In this document: positions 22,740 through 31,690 of the stretch, piece after piece
How positions within the stretch are numbered: the stretch's first letter is position 1
Layout of the letters: each line of letters opens with the position of its first letter
Source of the DNA: Planctomycetota bacterium
GTDB taxonomy: Bacteria > Planctomycetota > UBA1135 > GCA-002748355
Direction: 5' to 3'
Assembly: GCA_020638795.1 (NCBI GenBank)
Contig: JACKHW010000001.1
Span: forward strand, 434,001-498,000
DNA length: 64,000 bases
Notes under the pieces: model-generated
The model's input: only the letters and a program-made list of their open reading frames with translations
The model's database searches: none
What the model was told of the DNA's origin: nothing
Translations under genes and position numbers: made by a program

Positions 22740-25550
22740 TCAGACGAAGTCCTTGCCGAAGTCTTCGTCCTTTGCGGGCTCTTCGGCAGGCTTGGCATCG
22801 GGAGTCGCCGAAGCGTCCGGGCTCGAGGTCGGGGTTGCTGGTTCGACGGAGGGACCGGCAGCCGGCGTTGCAGCCGCGTTTTCCGTGACGGAAGGCTTCG
22901 GCTCCGGCTTGTTGCCGTCACCCGCCCCCTTGTTCTTCGGAGCTGCATCGGCAGGGCCGTCCTTCACGAAGCCGGCAAGCGCCGCGAAGCTCTTGAGCTC
23001 GCCGCCGTAGCCTCGCTCGGAGCGGATCGTTTCGTCGATCTCCGCGCTCTCGACCGTGAACGGTCCTCGGTTCGAGCCACGATCCCAGCCATCACCGCCC
23101 TGCCCCGGACGACCGCGACCGCGGCCACCGTCGTCCCGTCCACGCGAATCCCGTCGCGGGCCACCGCGGCCGCGATTGTCCCCTGGCCGGCCTCCGCGCT
23201 CGCCGGGCTTGCCCCCGCCGCCTTCACCGGGCCTGCCGCCGCTGCGATTGCCGCCGCCGCCCGGCCTACCGCCGCGCCCGCGCTGTTGTTCGAAGCGACC
23301 GCGCTGCGCCGGTGCCTCGTCGCGTGATCCATGCCGCACGACCATGGCTGCCGGGCGTCGCTTTCCCGCTGCCGCGTCGCCGAGCGTGCGCGGGATCTTC
23401 TGGATATCGCCCTGCCGCATCGTCAGCGAGAGACGGCCGTTGGAACGGTCGTTGTCGAGCACCCGCACCCGAACGACCTGTCCGGGAAAGAGCACGCTGC
23501 TCGGATCTCGAACGTAGTGCTCGGCGATCTGCGAAGCGTGCAAGAGCCCCGCTGGCGCGACCCCGACGTCGACGAACGCGCCGAACTCGGTCAGGCGCGT
23601 GACACGCCCCTCGACTTCGGTACCCATCGCGAGGTCCGCAGCGGATGCGAACGTCCCGAACGTCGCCATCTCGGCTGCCGGCCGCTGGTCCGTCGTCGGC
23701 GACCTTAGTTCTTCGACGATGGCCGCGACGAGCGCGCGGTCGAGGTCCTCGCGATCGAACGCGGCTTCTTGCAGGCGGTCGAGGCTCGAGGGTTGGGCGA
23801 GGAGCTCGGCCTTGGTCATCGAAAGGCTCGCGGCCATTTCCTCCACCAAGCCGTAGCGGCTCGGCGGGATCCGCAGCATGTCGAGCGGTTCTTCGCCGGT
23901 GTGTCGCACGAACGGCGCGAACTGATCGAGCTGGTTCGCGTCGACGTGTCCCTTCTCGACGAGGGTCGACAGCTTGGGCAAACCGCCCTCGCTGTCACGC
24001 TCGAGCAGGATCTTGAGCGCTGCCTCGCGGCCGAGGCCGCCGAGCAGAGCGAGCGTGTCGGTCGTCGCGCGGCCGAGTTCGAGTCCGATCTCGTGGATCA
24101 CGCGCTCGCGAATGCTCTCGAGATGACGCTGCAGGGGACTTTGGTAGACCTCGTCGCGCAGCGGGCCGAGCGGGACTTGCATCGGGTCGAGGCGACCCCA
24201 CTCGAGCATCGGATCCTGTAGGCGGCGTGCGAGTGCTGCCGCCTTCTTCCCGCCCATGTCGCCCTTCGCGCGGCGGTGCATCCCCAGCGCGCCCTCCTCG
24301 GAGACGACGAGCAGCTGGGGGCGCCCTTCCATGCCTTCGAGCGCTTCCAGCACGAACTGCTCGAACTCGCGACAACCGGGTCCGGCACCGAGGGCGACGA
24401 CATCCACGGCGTGCTCGCTCGCGAACGCGCGGAACTTCGCCTTCTCCGCGTCACGACTCTCGTCGGTCAGCGGCGCGAGTTTCAGCGAGGCGATCGAGTT
24501 GCCGTCACCGTCGATGATCGACAGGCGTCCAGAACGACGAATCGCCGGGAGGACACCGAGCACCTTCTGGCCACGGAACGGCGACGCGCGCAGCAAGTCC
24601 TCGTAGTCGCGACCGATCGCGTGGATCGCCGCACGATCCGCTCGTGTCTTGAGCGAACGCTGCACCTGGTGTTCGACGCGGTGCTTGAGCCGGTCGAGCC
24701 ACGCCGCGCGCAACGTCGAATCCCAGAACGCGCGCAACGGATGCGCGGCATCGAGGTCACTCGCGTACGCTTCGGAAAGGAGCTGGTGCGCCTTCTCCTC
24801 CGACAGCCCGAACTCGTACGACGCGAACCCTTCGCGCATCGCACGCTTCAGCAGGAGGAACTCGGCCCAACTCACGCGGCGCGCGGGCTTGTCGAGCTTG
24901 AGGATCGGTCCGTAGTCGTGGTGCTTCGGAAGCGTGCCCTGCTGCTGGACCCGGATCGGCAGGTCGAGGAGCGCGTCGACGAGACTCTCGGGGGCTTCGA
25001 TCTCTTCGATGAGGATCGCCTTCGCGCCCTCGAGGGCCGCGCGCGCGTCCGGAACGCCCTTGGCGGCATCGACGTAGGCCTCGGCCGCGGAGAGAGGATC
25101 CTGACCCTCGGGAAGCGTTCGCTCGCGCAGCGCGCGCGCGAGCGGCTCGAGGCCGCGGTCACGCGCTTCTTTGGCAGCTCCTGTGTGACGTCGTCGAATC
25201 GCCTGCCACTCGTCTTCGAGATCGTCGAGATCGGTCATCCCGAGCACGCGTGCGGTGATCGCTTCGTCCCGCCACCCTTCGCGTTCTGCCGCATCGAGGA
25301 CGACGGTCTTGTGCTCCTCGAGCATCTCGAGTTCTTGGACTCGGTCACGGATCTCGAACATCCGCTTCGCGTCGAGCGAGCGCTTCGAATCGCCCTCCGA
25401 GCGTCGGCGTTCGAAGGTTGCGAGATACGGGATCTTGGCCCCTGCGGACAGGCGATCGAGGAAGGCGGCGATGATTTCGGCGCTGCTGTCGAACTCGCGA
25501 GCCAAGCGGGCGAGCACCCGATCACGGGTTGACGGAACGTTCTCGGGCAT
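22740..25550 (-). CDS. Divergent Tex-family RNA-binding protein with long Arg/Gly-rich tail
   Basis: The 936-residue protein has Tex architecture: N-terminal helical region (1-200, PYLATFERRRS matching Tex), a central helical core, a YqgF-like region at ~327-440, the helix-hairpin-helix region (ELGRATTDTLALLGGLGREA, ~491-510), and an S1 domain (~643-712, GTEVEGRVTRLTEFGAFVDVG). Two things are odd. The YqgF segment reads VLGVLPAIRRSGRLSIID where Tex normally has GLDPGLRTGxKxAVVD, so the acidic DPG motif is lost. After the S1 domain come ~215 extra residues, first RGG/GGRPG-rich then Pro/Ala/Glu-rich. Tex proteins act in transcription and RNA binding. ATG 25550 is the first Met at the conserved start. 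Confidence 0.85.
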   Translation of the reverse strand: MPENVPSTRDRVLARLAREFDSSAEIIAAFLDRLSAGAKIPYLATFERRRSEGDSKRSLDAKRMFEIRDRVQELEMLEEHKTVVLDAAEREGWRDEAITARVLGMTDLDDLEDEWQAIRRRHTGAAKEARDRGLEPLARALRERTLPEGQDPLSAAEAYVDAAKGVPDARAALEGAKAILIEEIEAPESLVDALLDLPIRVQQQGTLPKHHDYGPILKLDKPARRVSWAEFLLLKRAMREGFASYEFGLSEEKAHQLLSEAYASDLDAAHPLRAFWDSTLRAAWLDRLKHRVEHQVQRSLKTRADRAAIHAIGRDYEDLLRASPFRGQKVLGVLPAIRRSGRLSIIDGDGNSIASLKLAPLTDESRDAEKAKFRAFASEHAVDVVALGAGPGCREFEQFVLEALEGMEGRPQLLVVSEEGALGMHRRAKGDMGGKKAAALARRLQDPMLEWGRLDPMQVPLGPLRDEVYQSPLQRHLESIRERVIHEIGLELGRATTDTLALLGGLGREAALKILLERDSEGGLPKLSTLVEKGHVDANQLDQFAPFVRHTGEEPLDMLRIPPSRYGLVEEMAASLSMTKAELLAQPSSLDRLQEAAFDREDLDRALVAAIVEELRSPTTDQRPAAEMATFGTFASAADLAMGTEVEGRVTRLTEFGAFVDVGVAPAGLLHASQIAEHYVRDPSSVLFPGQVVRVRVLDNDRSNGRLSLTMRQGDIQKIPRTLGDAAAGKRRPAAMVVRHGSRDEAPAQRGRFEQQRGRGGRPGGGGNRSGGRPGEGGGGKPGERGGRPGDNRGRGGPRRDSRGRDDGGRGRGRPGQGGDGWDRGSNRGPFTVESAEIDETIRSERGYGGELKSFAALAGFVKDGPADAAPKNKGAGDGNKPEPKPSVTENAAATPAAGPSVEPATPTSSPDASATPDAKPAEEPAKDEDFGKDFV

Positions 25551-25578
25551 GGAGTTACGAATGCGTCGTGGCGGGACG

Positions 25579-25610
25579 GCGGTTGGTCGGCAATGCGGTT
25601 GGTCGGCAAT
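25579..25610. repeat. Perfect 16-bp tandem duplication
   Basis: GCGGTTGGTCGGCAAT occurs twice without a gap (25579-25594 and 25595-25610), followed by a partial variant. It lies in the 202-bp divergent region between tex and the heptosyltransferase-like gene, so it may carry a duplicated regulator site or be simple slippage. Confidence 0.85.
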
Positions 25611-25752
25611 CCGATTGAAGTCGGCAGAGAGCTTAGCAGGCCGTGGATATTCCGGGTATCCAGCGAGTCGGTCGAATCGTCGTTTCCGCAGTCGCGCAAT
25701 GCCTGGCGGCGTTTGCTTGCCAAGTCGCCACTCGGAGCCGATAAGCGGGGCC

Positions 25753-26868
25753 ATGCCGAGTTCCCTTCGCGCCGAGAGGTTCGAGAAAGTCTTCGTGCGC
25801 GCTCCGAACTGGCTCGGTGACGTCGTGATGGCGACACCGCACTTCGACCGCATTCGACATGCGTTTCCGGACGCCGAGATCGTGCTCGGTGTGAAGGGCG
25901 GGCATGGCAAAGTGCTCGACGGGCTCGATTCGTTCGACCGTCGCATCGCCGTGACGAAGCCGCGTGGCCTCTCGGGCTTGCGTGCCGAAGCGCGCAAGCT
26001 GCGCTCCGAGAACTTCGATCTCGCGATCCTCTTCCCGAATTCCGTGTCCTCCGCGCTCGTTGCCAAGTTGGCGGGGATCCGTCGCCGGCTCGGTTATACG
26101 CAGGGGCGTAGGCTCTGGATCACGGATGGCATCGCGTTCGCGGGGGCGCGCAAACCGTTCTGGAAGCGCCGTGGCCCGCGGCGCGTCCCGGTGCCGATGG
26201 TCGATTACTGGAACGACCTCCTCGACGCGTTCGACTTTCCGCCCGCAGGTCCGCATCCGCGTCTCGTCGTGACCGACGGCGAGGCCGAGGCGTGCACTCG
26301 CATCCTGTCCGAACTCGAGATCGACGACGGGCATCGTCTCGTCTTGTTCGCGCCGACGGCCGGCTTCGGGCCGAGCAAGCATTGGGAAGATCCGCGATGG
26401 GCGGAACTCGCCAGCGATCTCGTCGCGCTCGACCCTTCGGTGCGCGTGCTCCTGCTCTGCGGACCCGGCGAAGAAGCGCTCGTCCGCGACATCGAGCAGC
26501 AGGCCGGCAGGCCCGAGGTGCGCGCGGCCCTGCCGCCAGTTCCGCTCGACGTGACCAAGCCGCTCGTGCGTGCCGCGGCGCTCATGGTCACTCTGGACTC
26601 CGGCCCAAGACATCTGGCCGTCGCCTTCGACGTGCCGCACGTGGTGCTGATGGGCCCGACGCATCCGGATTACACGAGCAGCAACCTCGAGCACGGCCTC
26701 ATCCTGCGTCACGAAGTCGACTGCGGCCCGTGCCATTTGCCGGTCTGCCCTCTCGATCACCGCTGCATGCGACGGATCACGAACGGCGAGGTTCTCGAGG
26801 CGTGCCGGGCGCAATTGGGCCTTGCAGGAGATCCAGTTCGGCTATCCTCTTCGCCTGACGCTCCCTGA
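25753..26868 (+). CDS. Glycosyltransferase family 9 (ADP-heptose:LPS heptosyltransferase-like)
   Basis: The 371-residue enzyme starts with the family hallmark VFVRAPNWLGDVVMATPHF (N-terminal glycine/Asp loop). It has LAILFPNSVSSALVAKLAG and RRRLGYTQGRRLW in the N-domain. The C-domain has LFAPTAGFGPSKHWEDPRWA and the donor-binding TLDSGPRHLAVAFDVPHVVL followed by GPTHPDYT. These fit WaaF-type enzymes that add heptose to LPS core on the cytosolic side of the inner membrane. The true donor sugar is not certain. A Cys-rich C-terminal stretch (DCGPCHLPVCPLDHRC) matches heptosyltransferase II. Confidence 0.87.
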   Translation: MPSSLRAERFEKVFVRAPNWLGDVVMATPHFDRIRHAFPDAEIVLGVKGGHGKVLDGLDSFDRRIAVTKPRGLSGLRAEARKLRSENFDLAILFPNSVSSALVAKLAGIRRRLGYTQGRRLWITDGIAFAGARKPFWKRRGPRRVPVPMVDYWNDLLDAFDFPPAGPHPRLVVTDGEAEACTRILSELEIDDGHRLVLFAPTAGFGPSKHWEDPRWAELASDLVALDPSVRVLLLCGPGEEALVRDIEQQAGRPEVRAALPPVPLDVTKPLVRAAALMVTLDSGPRHLAVAFDVPHVVLMGPTHPDYTSSNLEHGLILRHEVDCGPCHLPVCPLDHRCMRRITNGEVLEACRAQLGLAGDPVRLSSSPDAP

Positions 26869-26959
26869 ACGACCCTCCAGGCGGGCTCCGATCGCGGAGT
26901 CGCCGTTCGAACGACAGCCCGGCCCCAGGCGGTCGTGCGAATCCATCGCAGCCGACAGC

Positions 26960-29900
26960 ATGCGCAATTCCATACTGAAGCGTGACGTTACCTCTCTGTT
27001 CGCCGGGACGACCTGGCGTGCGATGTTCATCGCGAGTGCACTCGTGTCCGTCGTCGCGGCGCAGGGTGACGGAAACTCCGGACAGGGATCGCTGCCGAAG
27101 GCGCCCGACGGCCAGAAGGCAGGTGCAGGAAAAGTCCTCGGGCTTCCGACGCCCGCTCGCGACAAAACGGACCGATCGAGTGCGCTCGTCATCGGTCGGC
27201 GTCGTGATCAGGGAGAAGGCCCTGCCGCGGCAGCGACCTTGCCGAAGGACGGAGAGCTCGCGCTCGTCGGCTTCATCGAAGCGCTGAACAGCACGAAGGA
27301 GTTGGCCGACGCCGAACTCGTGGCCGAGTATTCCCTACTGACGGTCGACGAGAGACGCCGGCTCATTGCGCGCGCACACCGACTGAGCGACCGTGCGATT
27401 TCGCGGCTCGCTCGCGTGTGGCGATCTCTTGTCGAGCGCGAAGCCGCCCCCGCGCTCGTCACGGTCTTGCACAGTCGCACACTCGGTAAAGACACGACCC
27501 AAATCGTCGACCACGCGTTCTTCTTGCTCGGCGCGGATGCGAAGCTCGTCGCACTCGATGCGCTGCGAAGTAACAACAAGGTCTTGCGCAGCGTCGTCGG
27601 CGATCGACTTCCCGCGATGCTGTCGGCGGACGATCTTCCGCAACTCCGCGTGCTCCTCGACCACGAAGACCAAGGCGTGCGGCTCGCGGCCTTGTCGGTG
27701 CTCGCCAAGTATTGCGGAGAGCATCCCGAAGTCGATCTCGCCCCGTTGACCGCGTGCCTGCGGCATCGCGACGGTGCGGTGCGCGCACAGGCTGCCGTGG
27801 CTCTCGGCGGTGCAGGTGGACGTGCGATCGCTGCACTGATGCCGATCGTCGAAGCGCAGACGGATGGTCCGGAGTGGTTCCTCGCGACGTTGTTGCTCGC
27901 GAAGCGCGAGTTGACGTCGGACGTGCCCGTGCTTCCCGCCATCGCCGTACAGCGCCTCGGTCGTTCACGTTACGACGGGAGGCTGTTCGCGCGCACCGTC
28001 GCTTCTGTCGTCGCCGGTCTCCGGCTGTTCGATGACCCTGCATCGCTGCGCGACAAGGCCAGTGGCTTCTCGGATCTCACACCTCAGGAGATCGTCTCCG
28101 GCCTCGTGAACGTGACCGACGTCTCGACGTACTACCCGGAACTCGGTGTGTGTCACGACGCGGCCTTGCTTGCGCTCCGGTTGTTGACGGGCATGGACTT
28201 CGCCGCGGATCACAAGCGTTGGTCGCGCTGGTGGAACGACGTACGAGCGGACTTCGTGCCGCTGACCGCGGATGCAGGTCTCAGTGCCGAGACGGCAGCG
28301 CAGTCGCGGATGCTCATCCTCGAGGGCGAACGCTTGGAGACGGTGCTCATCGGAGCGCAGGCGGCCGAGCCGGCGTCGGTACGCAATGCGTTCGTCGCGC
28401 GCCTCGAAGAGACTCAGCTCCTCGAACTCGTCTCGAAACTACGCGAGCGCGGCCTCTTCGACGTCTCGCAACGCATCCGAGAAGGACAAGGCGCTGTCGA
28501 AGCTCGGTCGATCGTTCTCGAGACCCCCCATGGACGCGCACGCGATGCGTTCCCGCGCAACGACAGTCTGCGTCTCGCGACCTTCAAGCGCGTCATCGAC
28601 GAGACCGTGGCGCGCGAATCGTGGCAGCAGTTCTGCCCGCCGGACCTGAATGGCACGGCACGTCGCGATTGGTGGATCGAACAAGAGCGACGTTTTGCCG
28701 AGGCGAAGACCGATGCGCAGCGCCGTGGCCACGAGATCGAACTCGCGCTGCGCGTGTTGCCCGATCCCACACTCGAGCCTCAGGTGCGTGCGAATGCGAT
28801 CGAGCGTCTCGTTGCCACTTGCGAACGCGGAGACGCGACGTTGCCCGATCGCGCGAGCGAAGTCTTGCTGCCACTCGTGACGTCGAAGGACATCAACGCG
28901 GACGATCGCCAACGCATCTTGAGGGTCCTCGCCCACACGAAGGCGGAAACGCCGACGATCTTGAGTGCGATGGCAGGCCTCACCAACGTCGAGATCCGTG
29001 CACGCCTCGTCGACCTCTTCGCGATTCGCGGCGAGGATGCGCTCGTCGCCGCGCTTCGCCATGACGCGTCGACCGTGCGCGCGTGCGCGGCATCCGAAGC
29101 CGGACGAGCCGGCAACGACCGACTGTCCGCGCTCCTGATCGCGGGATTGCGCGACGAAGATTGGGATGTCCGTCGGCGCTGTGCCGAGAGCCTAGGTGAC
29201 CTGCGCGACGAAACGGCGAAGGCCGAGATCCTGCGTCTGATCAACGACGACGAAGCGCTCGTGCGACACGCGGCGCTGCTCGCGAGCGCGAAGATCGGCG
29301 GGCCCGGTGTCTTCGAAGTCCTCTTGAGCGCGACGGCTCCCGGCAAGCCGGGCGATCGACTCGCGGCGGTTCGCGGACTCGCGATGCTCGACGAGCCGCG
29401 CGCCGCGTCGGCCCTCGTCGCGATCGCGGCAGCCCACCTCCAAGAACCGCTCGGGCTCCAAGCCATTCGCGGACTCGAAGACCGGAGCAATCTCGGGCTT
29501 CGCAACGAGGTGCGTCGCTGGCTCGAGTCTTCGGACGATCCGTTGTTGCGCCAGAGCTTCACGTTCTTGCTCGGCGAGATGGGGGATGCCGTCGTTGCTC
29601 CGAGTCTCCTGGGGATGGTCGAGCGGGGCGAATCGTCGATGCGGGCGTGCATGATTCTCGCGCAACTCTCCGGGCTCGATCATTGTTCGCGGCGCGAACG
29701 CGTCGCGCTCTACCGCGCGTGGATCGAGTCCTTCGCGAAGGAACCCGTGAGCGTGCGCCTCGTGAACGCGCTTGCCGAAGCGCGCATCGAAAGTCGATTC
29801 GAGCGTGCGCTCGCCAATCCGGACGACAGGCTCGGTCTCATCGACGAGCTCGGCCGCTTGATCACGGATACGAGCGAAGACCAGTGGGCGATTCGCGCGC

Positions 29901-30052
29901 TCGCGGCTCAGGCTCTTCGCGAGTTCACCGGTCGGGACTATGGTCCGGTTCGGCGGGACACGAGCCTCCTCGATCGTCGCGCCATCGTCGAGCGCTATCG
30001 GGCGCACGTCGATGCGAAGGAATCGAACGAGGCCAGCGACGGTCGTCGATGA
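26960..30052 (+). CDS. Large exported HEAT-repeat protein
   Basis: The 1030-residue product opens with a signal peptide (hydrophobic stretch AMFIASALVSVVAAQ at about residues 21-35), then a low-complexity linker, then helical HEAT-like repeats through most of its length. Examples are RVLLDHEDQGVRLAALSVLA, LIAGLRDEDWDVRRRCAESL and LRLINDDEALVRHAALLASA. No catalytic motif is visible. It is a relative in style of the HEAT/vWA protein at 20628 but lacks the vWA domain. It is the first gene of a four-gene chain; its stop overlaps the next start (ATGA). Confidence 0.78.
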   Translation: MRNSILKRDVTSLFAGTTWRAMFIASALVSVVAAQGDGNSGQGSLPKAPDGQKAGAGKVLGLPTPARDKTDRSSALVIGRRRDQGEGPAAAATLPKDGELALVGFIEALNSTKELADAELVAEYSLLTVDERRRLIARAHRLSDRAISRLARVWRSLVEREAAPALVTVLHSRTLGKDTTQIVDHAFFLLGADAKLVALDALRSNNKVLRSVVGDRLPAMLSADDLPQLRVLLDHEDQGVRLAALSVLAKYCGEHPEVDLAPLTACLRHRDGAVRAQAAVALGGAGGRAIAALMPIVEAQTDGPEWFLATLLLAKRELTSDVPVLPAIAVQRLGRSRYDGRLFARTVASVVAGLRLFDDPASLRDKASGFSDLTPQEIVSGLVNVTDVSTYYPELGVCHDAALLALRLLTGMDFAADHKRWSRWWNDVRADFVPLTADAGLSAETAAQSRMLILEGERLETVLIGAQAAEPASVRNAFVARLEETQLLELVSKLRERGLFDVSQRIREGQGAVEARSIVLETPHGRARDAFPRNDSLRLATFKRVIDETVARESWQQFCPPDLNGTARRDWWIEQERRFAEAKTDAQRRGHEIELALRVLPDPTLEPQVRANAIERLVATCERGDATLPDRASEVLLPLVTSKDINADDRQRILRVLAHTKAETPTILSAMAGLTNVEIRARLVDLFAIRGEDALVAALRHDASTVRACAASEAGRAGNDRLSALLIAGLRDEDWDVRRRCAESLGDLRDETAKAEILRLINDDEALVRHAALLASAKIGGPGVFEVLLSATAPGKPGDRLAAVRGLAMLDEPRAASALVAIAAAHLQEPLGLQAIRGLEDRSNLGLRNEVRRWLESSDDPLLRQSFTFLLGEMGDAVVAPSLLGMVERGESSMRACMILAQLSGLDHCSRRERVALYRAWIESFAKEPVSVRLVNALAEARIESRFERALANPDDRLGLIDELGRLITDTSEDQWAIRALAAQALREFTGRDYGPVRRDTSLLDRRAIVERYRAHVDAKESNEASDGRR

Positions 30053-30432
30053 CGGGAGATCGGGTTCGACTTCCGTTCGTCGTCGCACTGGCAACGGTCA
30101 GCGTCGCGGTCGTGCTCGCGATCGCGACGTGGACTCGCGGGTCATCGCCATTACTCGTCGTCGAAGATCGAATCGGCGAGTTGACGCGACTTGCCGAACG
30201 CGAGCACGTCCCGATCGAAGCGCTCGTCGCTCTCTGTTGGGTCGATGCGCGCCGACAGATCGAGCGCAGCGATCTCGAACGTTCGAAGATCCTCGCGCGC
30301 GAATTCGAAAAATCTGCAGGCGATGTCGAAGCGTGCTTCGATCGTCTCGTGTCCGACCAAGTCGATCGCCGAATGACCGTGGACCTGATGCGTCGCAAGG
30401 CCCCTCGTTGGCACCGGCTCGCGAGGCGCTGA
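30049..30432 (+). CDS. Small single-TM protein of unknown function
   Basis: A 127-residue protein with an N-terminal membrane segment (about 9-27, PFVVALATVSVAVVLAIATW) and a charged helical extracytoplasmic part (DRIGELTRLAEREHVPIEAL ... DLMRRKAPRWHRLA). The start is fixed by a four-base overlap (ATGA) with the HEAT gene, and its stop overlaps the miaE start by one base (TGATG). No family is recognised. Tight coupling suggests it is made together with the HEAT protein. Confidence 0.7.
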   Translation: MTGDRVRLPFVVALATVSVAVVLAIATWTRGSSPLLVVEDRIGELTRLAEREHVPIEALVALCWVDARRQIERSDLERSKILAREFEKSAGDVEACFDRLVSDQVDRRMTVDLMRRKAPRWHRLARR

Positions 30433-31091
30433 TGCTGCGATTGTCCGCGCATACGGGCTCCGCTTGGTTCGCGGCAGTCGAACGAGACTTCGGCACGTTC
30501 TTGCAGGACCATGCTGCCTGTGAGCGAAAGGCGCTCGCGACGGCCATGGCGCTCGTCGCGCACTATCCCGATCGCGTGGAGCTCGTCGATGCGATGATCG
30601 TTCTCGCGACCGAAGAACTCGATCACTTCGTTCGTGTGCGCGAGCTCCTCTGCGCGCGCGGTATTCCTCTGGCTGTCGACAAGAAGAGTGTCTACGCAGC
30701 GGGGCTACGCCGCCAATTGCGCGTACTGTCGGGTGCTCGCCTGACGGACAGGTTGCTCGTCGCCGCGATCATCGAGGCGCGGAGTTGTGAGCGGCTCGGC
30801 ATCGTTGCTCGCAATCTCTCGGACGGGCCAGAGCGTGACTTCTATCGCGAACTCGCGGTCTGCGAAGCTCGACACCATGCCGATTTCGTTCGCCTCGCGA
30901 AGACCTACGCGGATCCGGATGATGTCGACGTACGACTCGACGAGTTGCTCGAATTCGAAGCCGCTATCCTTGCCGCGCAGCCGGTTTCGGCGCACGTCCA
31001 CGGAGGTGGCTTGCAGCTAAACGACGAAGTCGTGCCGGACTCGAGCATTGCCTCGAGCGCAGCGGGCACTGGGCGACACGGAGGCGACTGA
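30432..31091 (+). CDS. miaE: tRNA-(ms2io6A)-hydroxylase
   Basis: A non-haem di-iron enzyme that hydroxylates the isopentenyl side chain at tRNA position 37. The 219-residue product is helical, with the ferritin-like ligand motifs EELDHF, IEARSCERLG and CEARHHADF spaced as in the MiaE family. The C-terminal ~30 residues (GGGLQLNDEVV onward) are unconserved in appearance. It sits third in a chain of overlapping genes with a HEAT protein and two membrane proteins, an unexpected setting for a tRNA modification gene. miaA and miaB, needed to make the substrate, are not in the window. Confidence 0.87.
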   Translation: MLRLSAHTGSAWFAAVERDFGTFLQDHAACERKALATAMALVAHYPDRVELVDAMIVLATEELDHFVRVRELLCARGIPLAVDKKSVYAAGLRRQLRVLSGARLTDRLLVAAIIEARSCERLGIVARNLSDGPERDFYRELAVCEARHHADFVRLAKTYADPDDVDVRLDELLEFEAAILAAQPVSAHVHGGGLQLNDEVVPDSSIASSAAGTGRHGGD

Positions 31092-31690
31092 TGGGGAGCG
31101 GAAGGCGCGATTGGCTCTGGGTGCCGGCGCTGATCGGCATGTTGATCGCGATTCCGATCGCACTCTTCGGATTGATGCAGCTCTTCGGGGCGTTCGGTCG
31201 TCGCGTCGAAGGCATCGTGCCACTCGTCGTCGGCATCGCATTGGCGCTGCTCAGTATCCGCGGGACGACCGGACGACGTGAGCGTGCACCGATTCCCGGA
31301 TCGACGCGCGTGCGGCGCGCTTGGATGCTCACCTGTGTGGGGCTTTGTGTGCTCGTCGCGTTCGCGGCCTACCGTGCGTACGACTACGGCGAGCGCTGTG
31401 ACGCCGTGCGCCAACTTCTCCGCGCAGAGCCGTCACGATCGGCGGCACCACTCGAGGGTGGACGCTACGAACCGCGTGCCGTCGATGCTCTCGCGGGCAA
31501 ACGGGTTTGCTACTTCGTCGGTGGCACGGCTCCAGAACTCGTCGAATCGCGAACCGGCTGCACGGTGACGCTCGAAGCACGGATCTGGCGGTGGCTCTTC
31601 TGGCAGAGTGGGCGTGACGGTCAGAGCGAACTCGCGCGCTTCGTGTCGATCGATGACGGGTCGACCGTGTCCCTCATCTTCCGCGAGTGA
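31091..31690 (+). CDS. Multi-pass membrane protein of unknown function
   Basis: The 199-residue product has three membrane segments: ~9-31 (WVPALIGMLIAIPIALFGLM), ~42-57 (GIVPLVVGIALALLSI) and ~78-95 (LTCVGLCVLVAFAAYRAY). A soluble domain of ~100 residues follows, with FVGGTAPELVESRTGC and ARFVSIDDGSTVSLIF. The start overlaps the miaE stop by one base (TGATG). The last 17 nt overlap the 3' end of the convergent methyltransferase gene. No known family is recognised. Confidence 0.7.
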   Translation: MGSGRRDWLWVPALIGMLIAIPIALFGLMQLFGAFGRRVEGIVPLVVGIALALLSIRGTTGRRERAPIPGSTRVRRAWMLTCVGLCVLVAFAAYRAYDYGERCDAVRQLLRAEPSRSAAPLEGGRYEPRAVDALAGKRVCYFVGGTAPELVESRTGCTVTLEARIWRWLFWQSGRDGQSELARFVSIDDGSTVSLIFRE

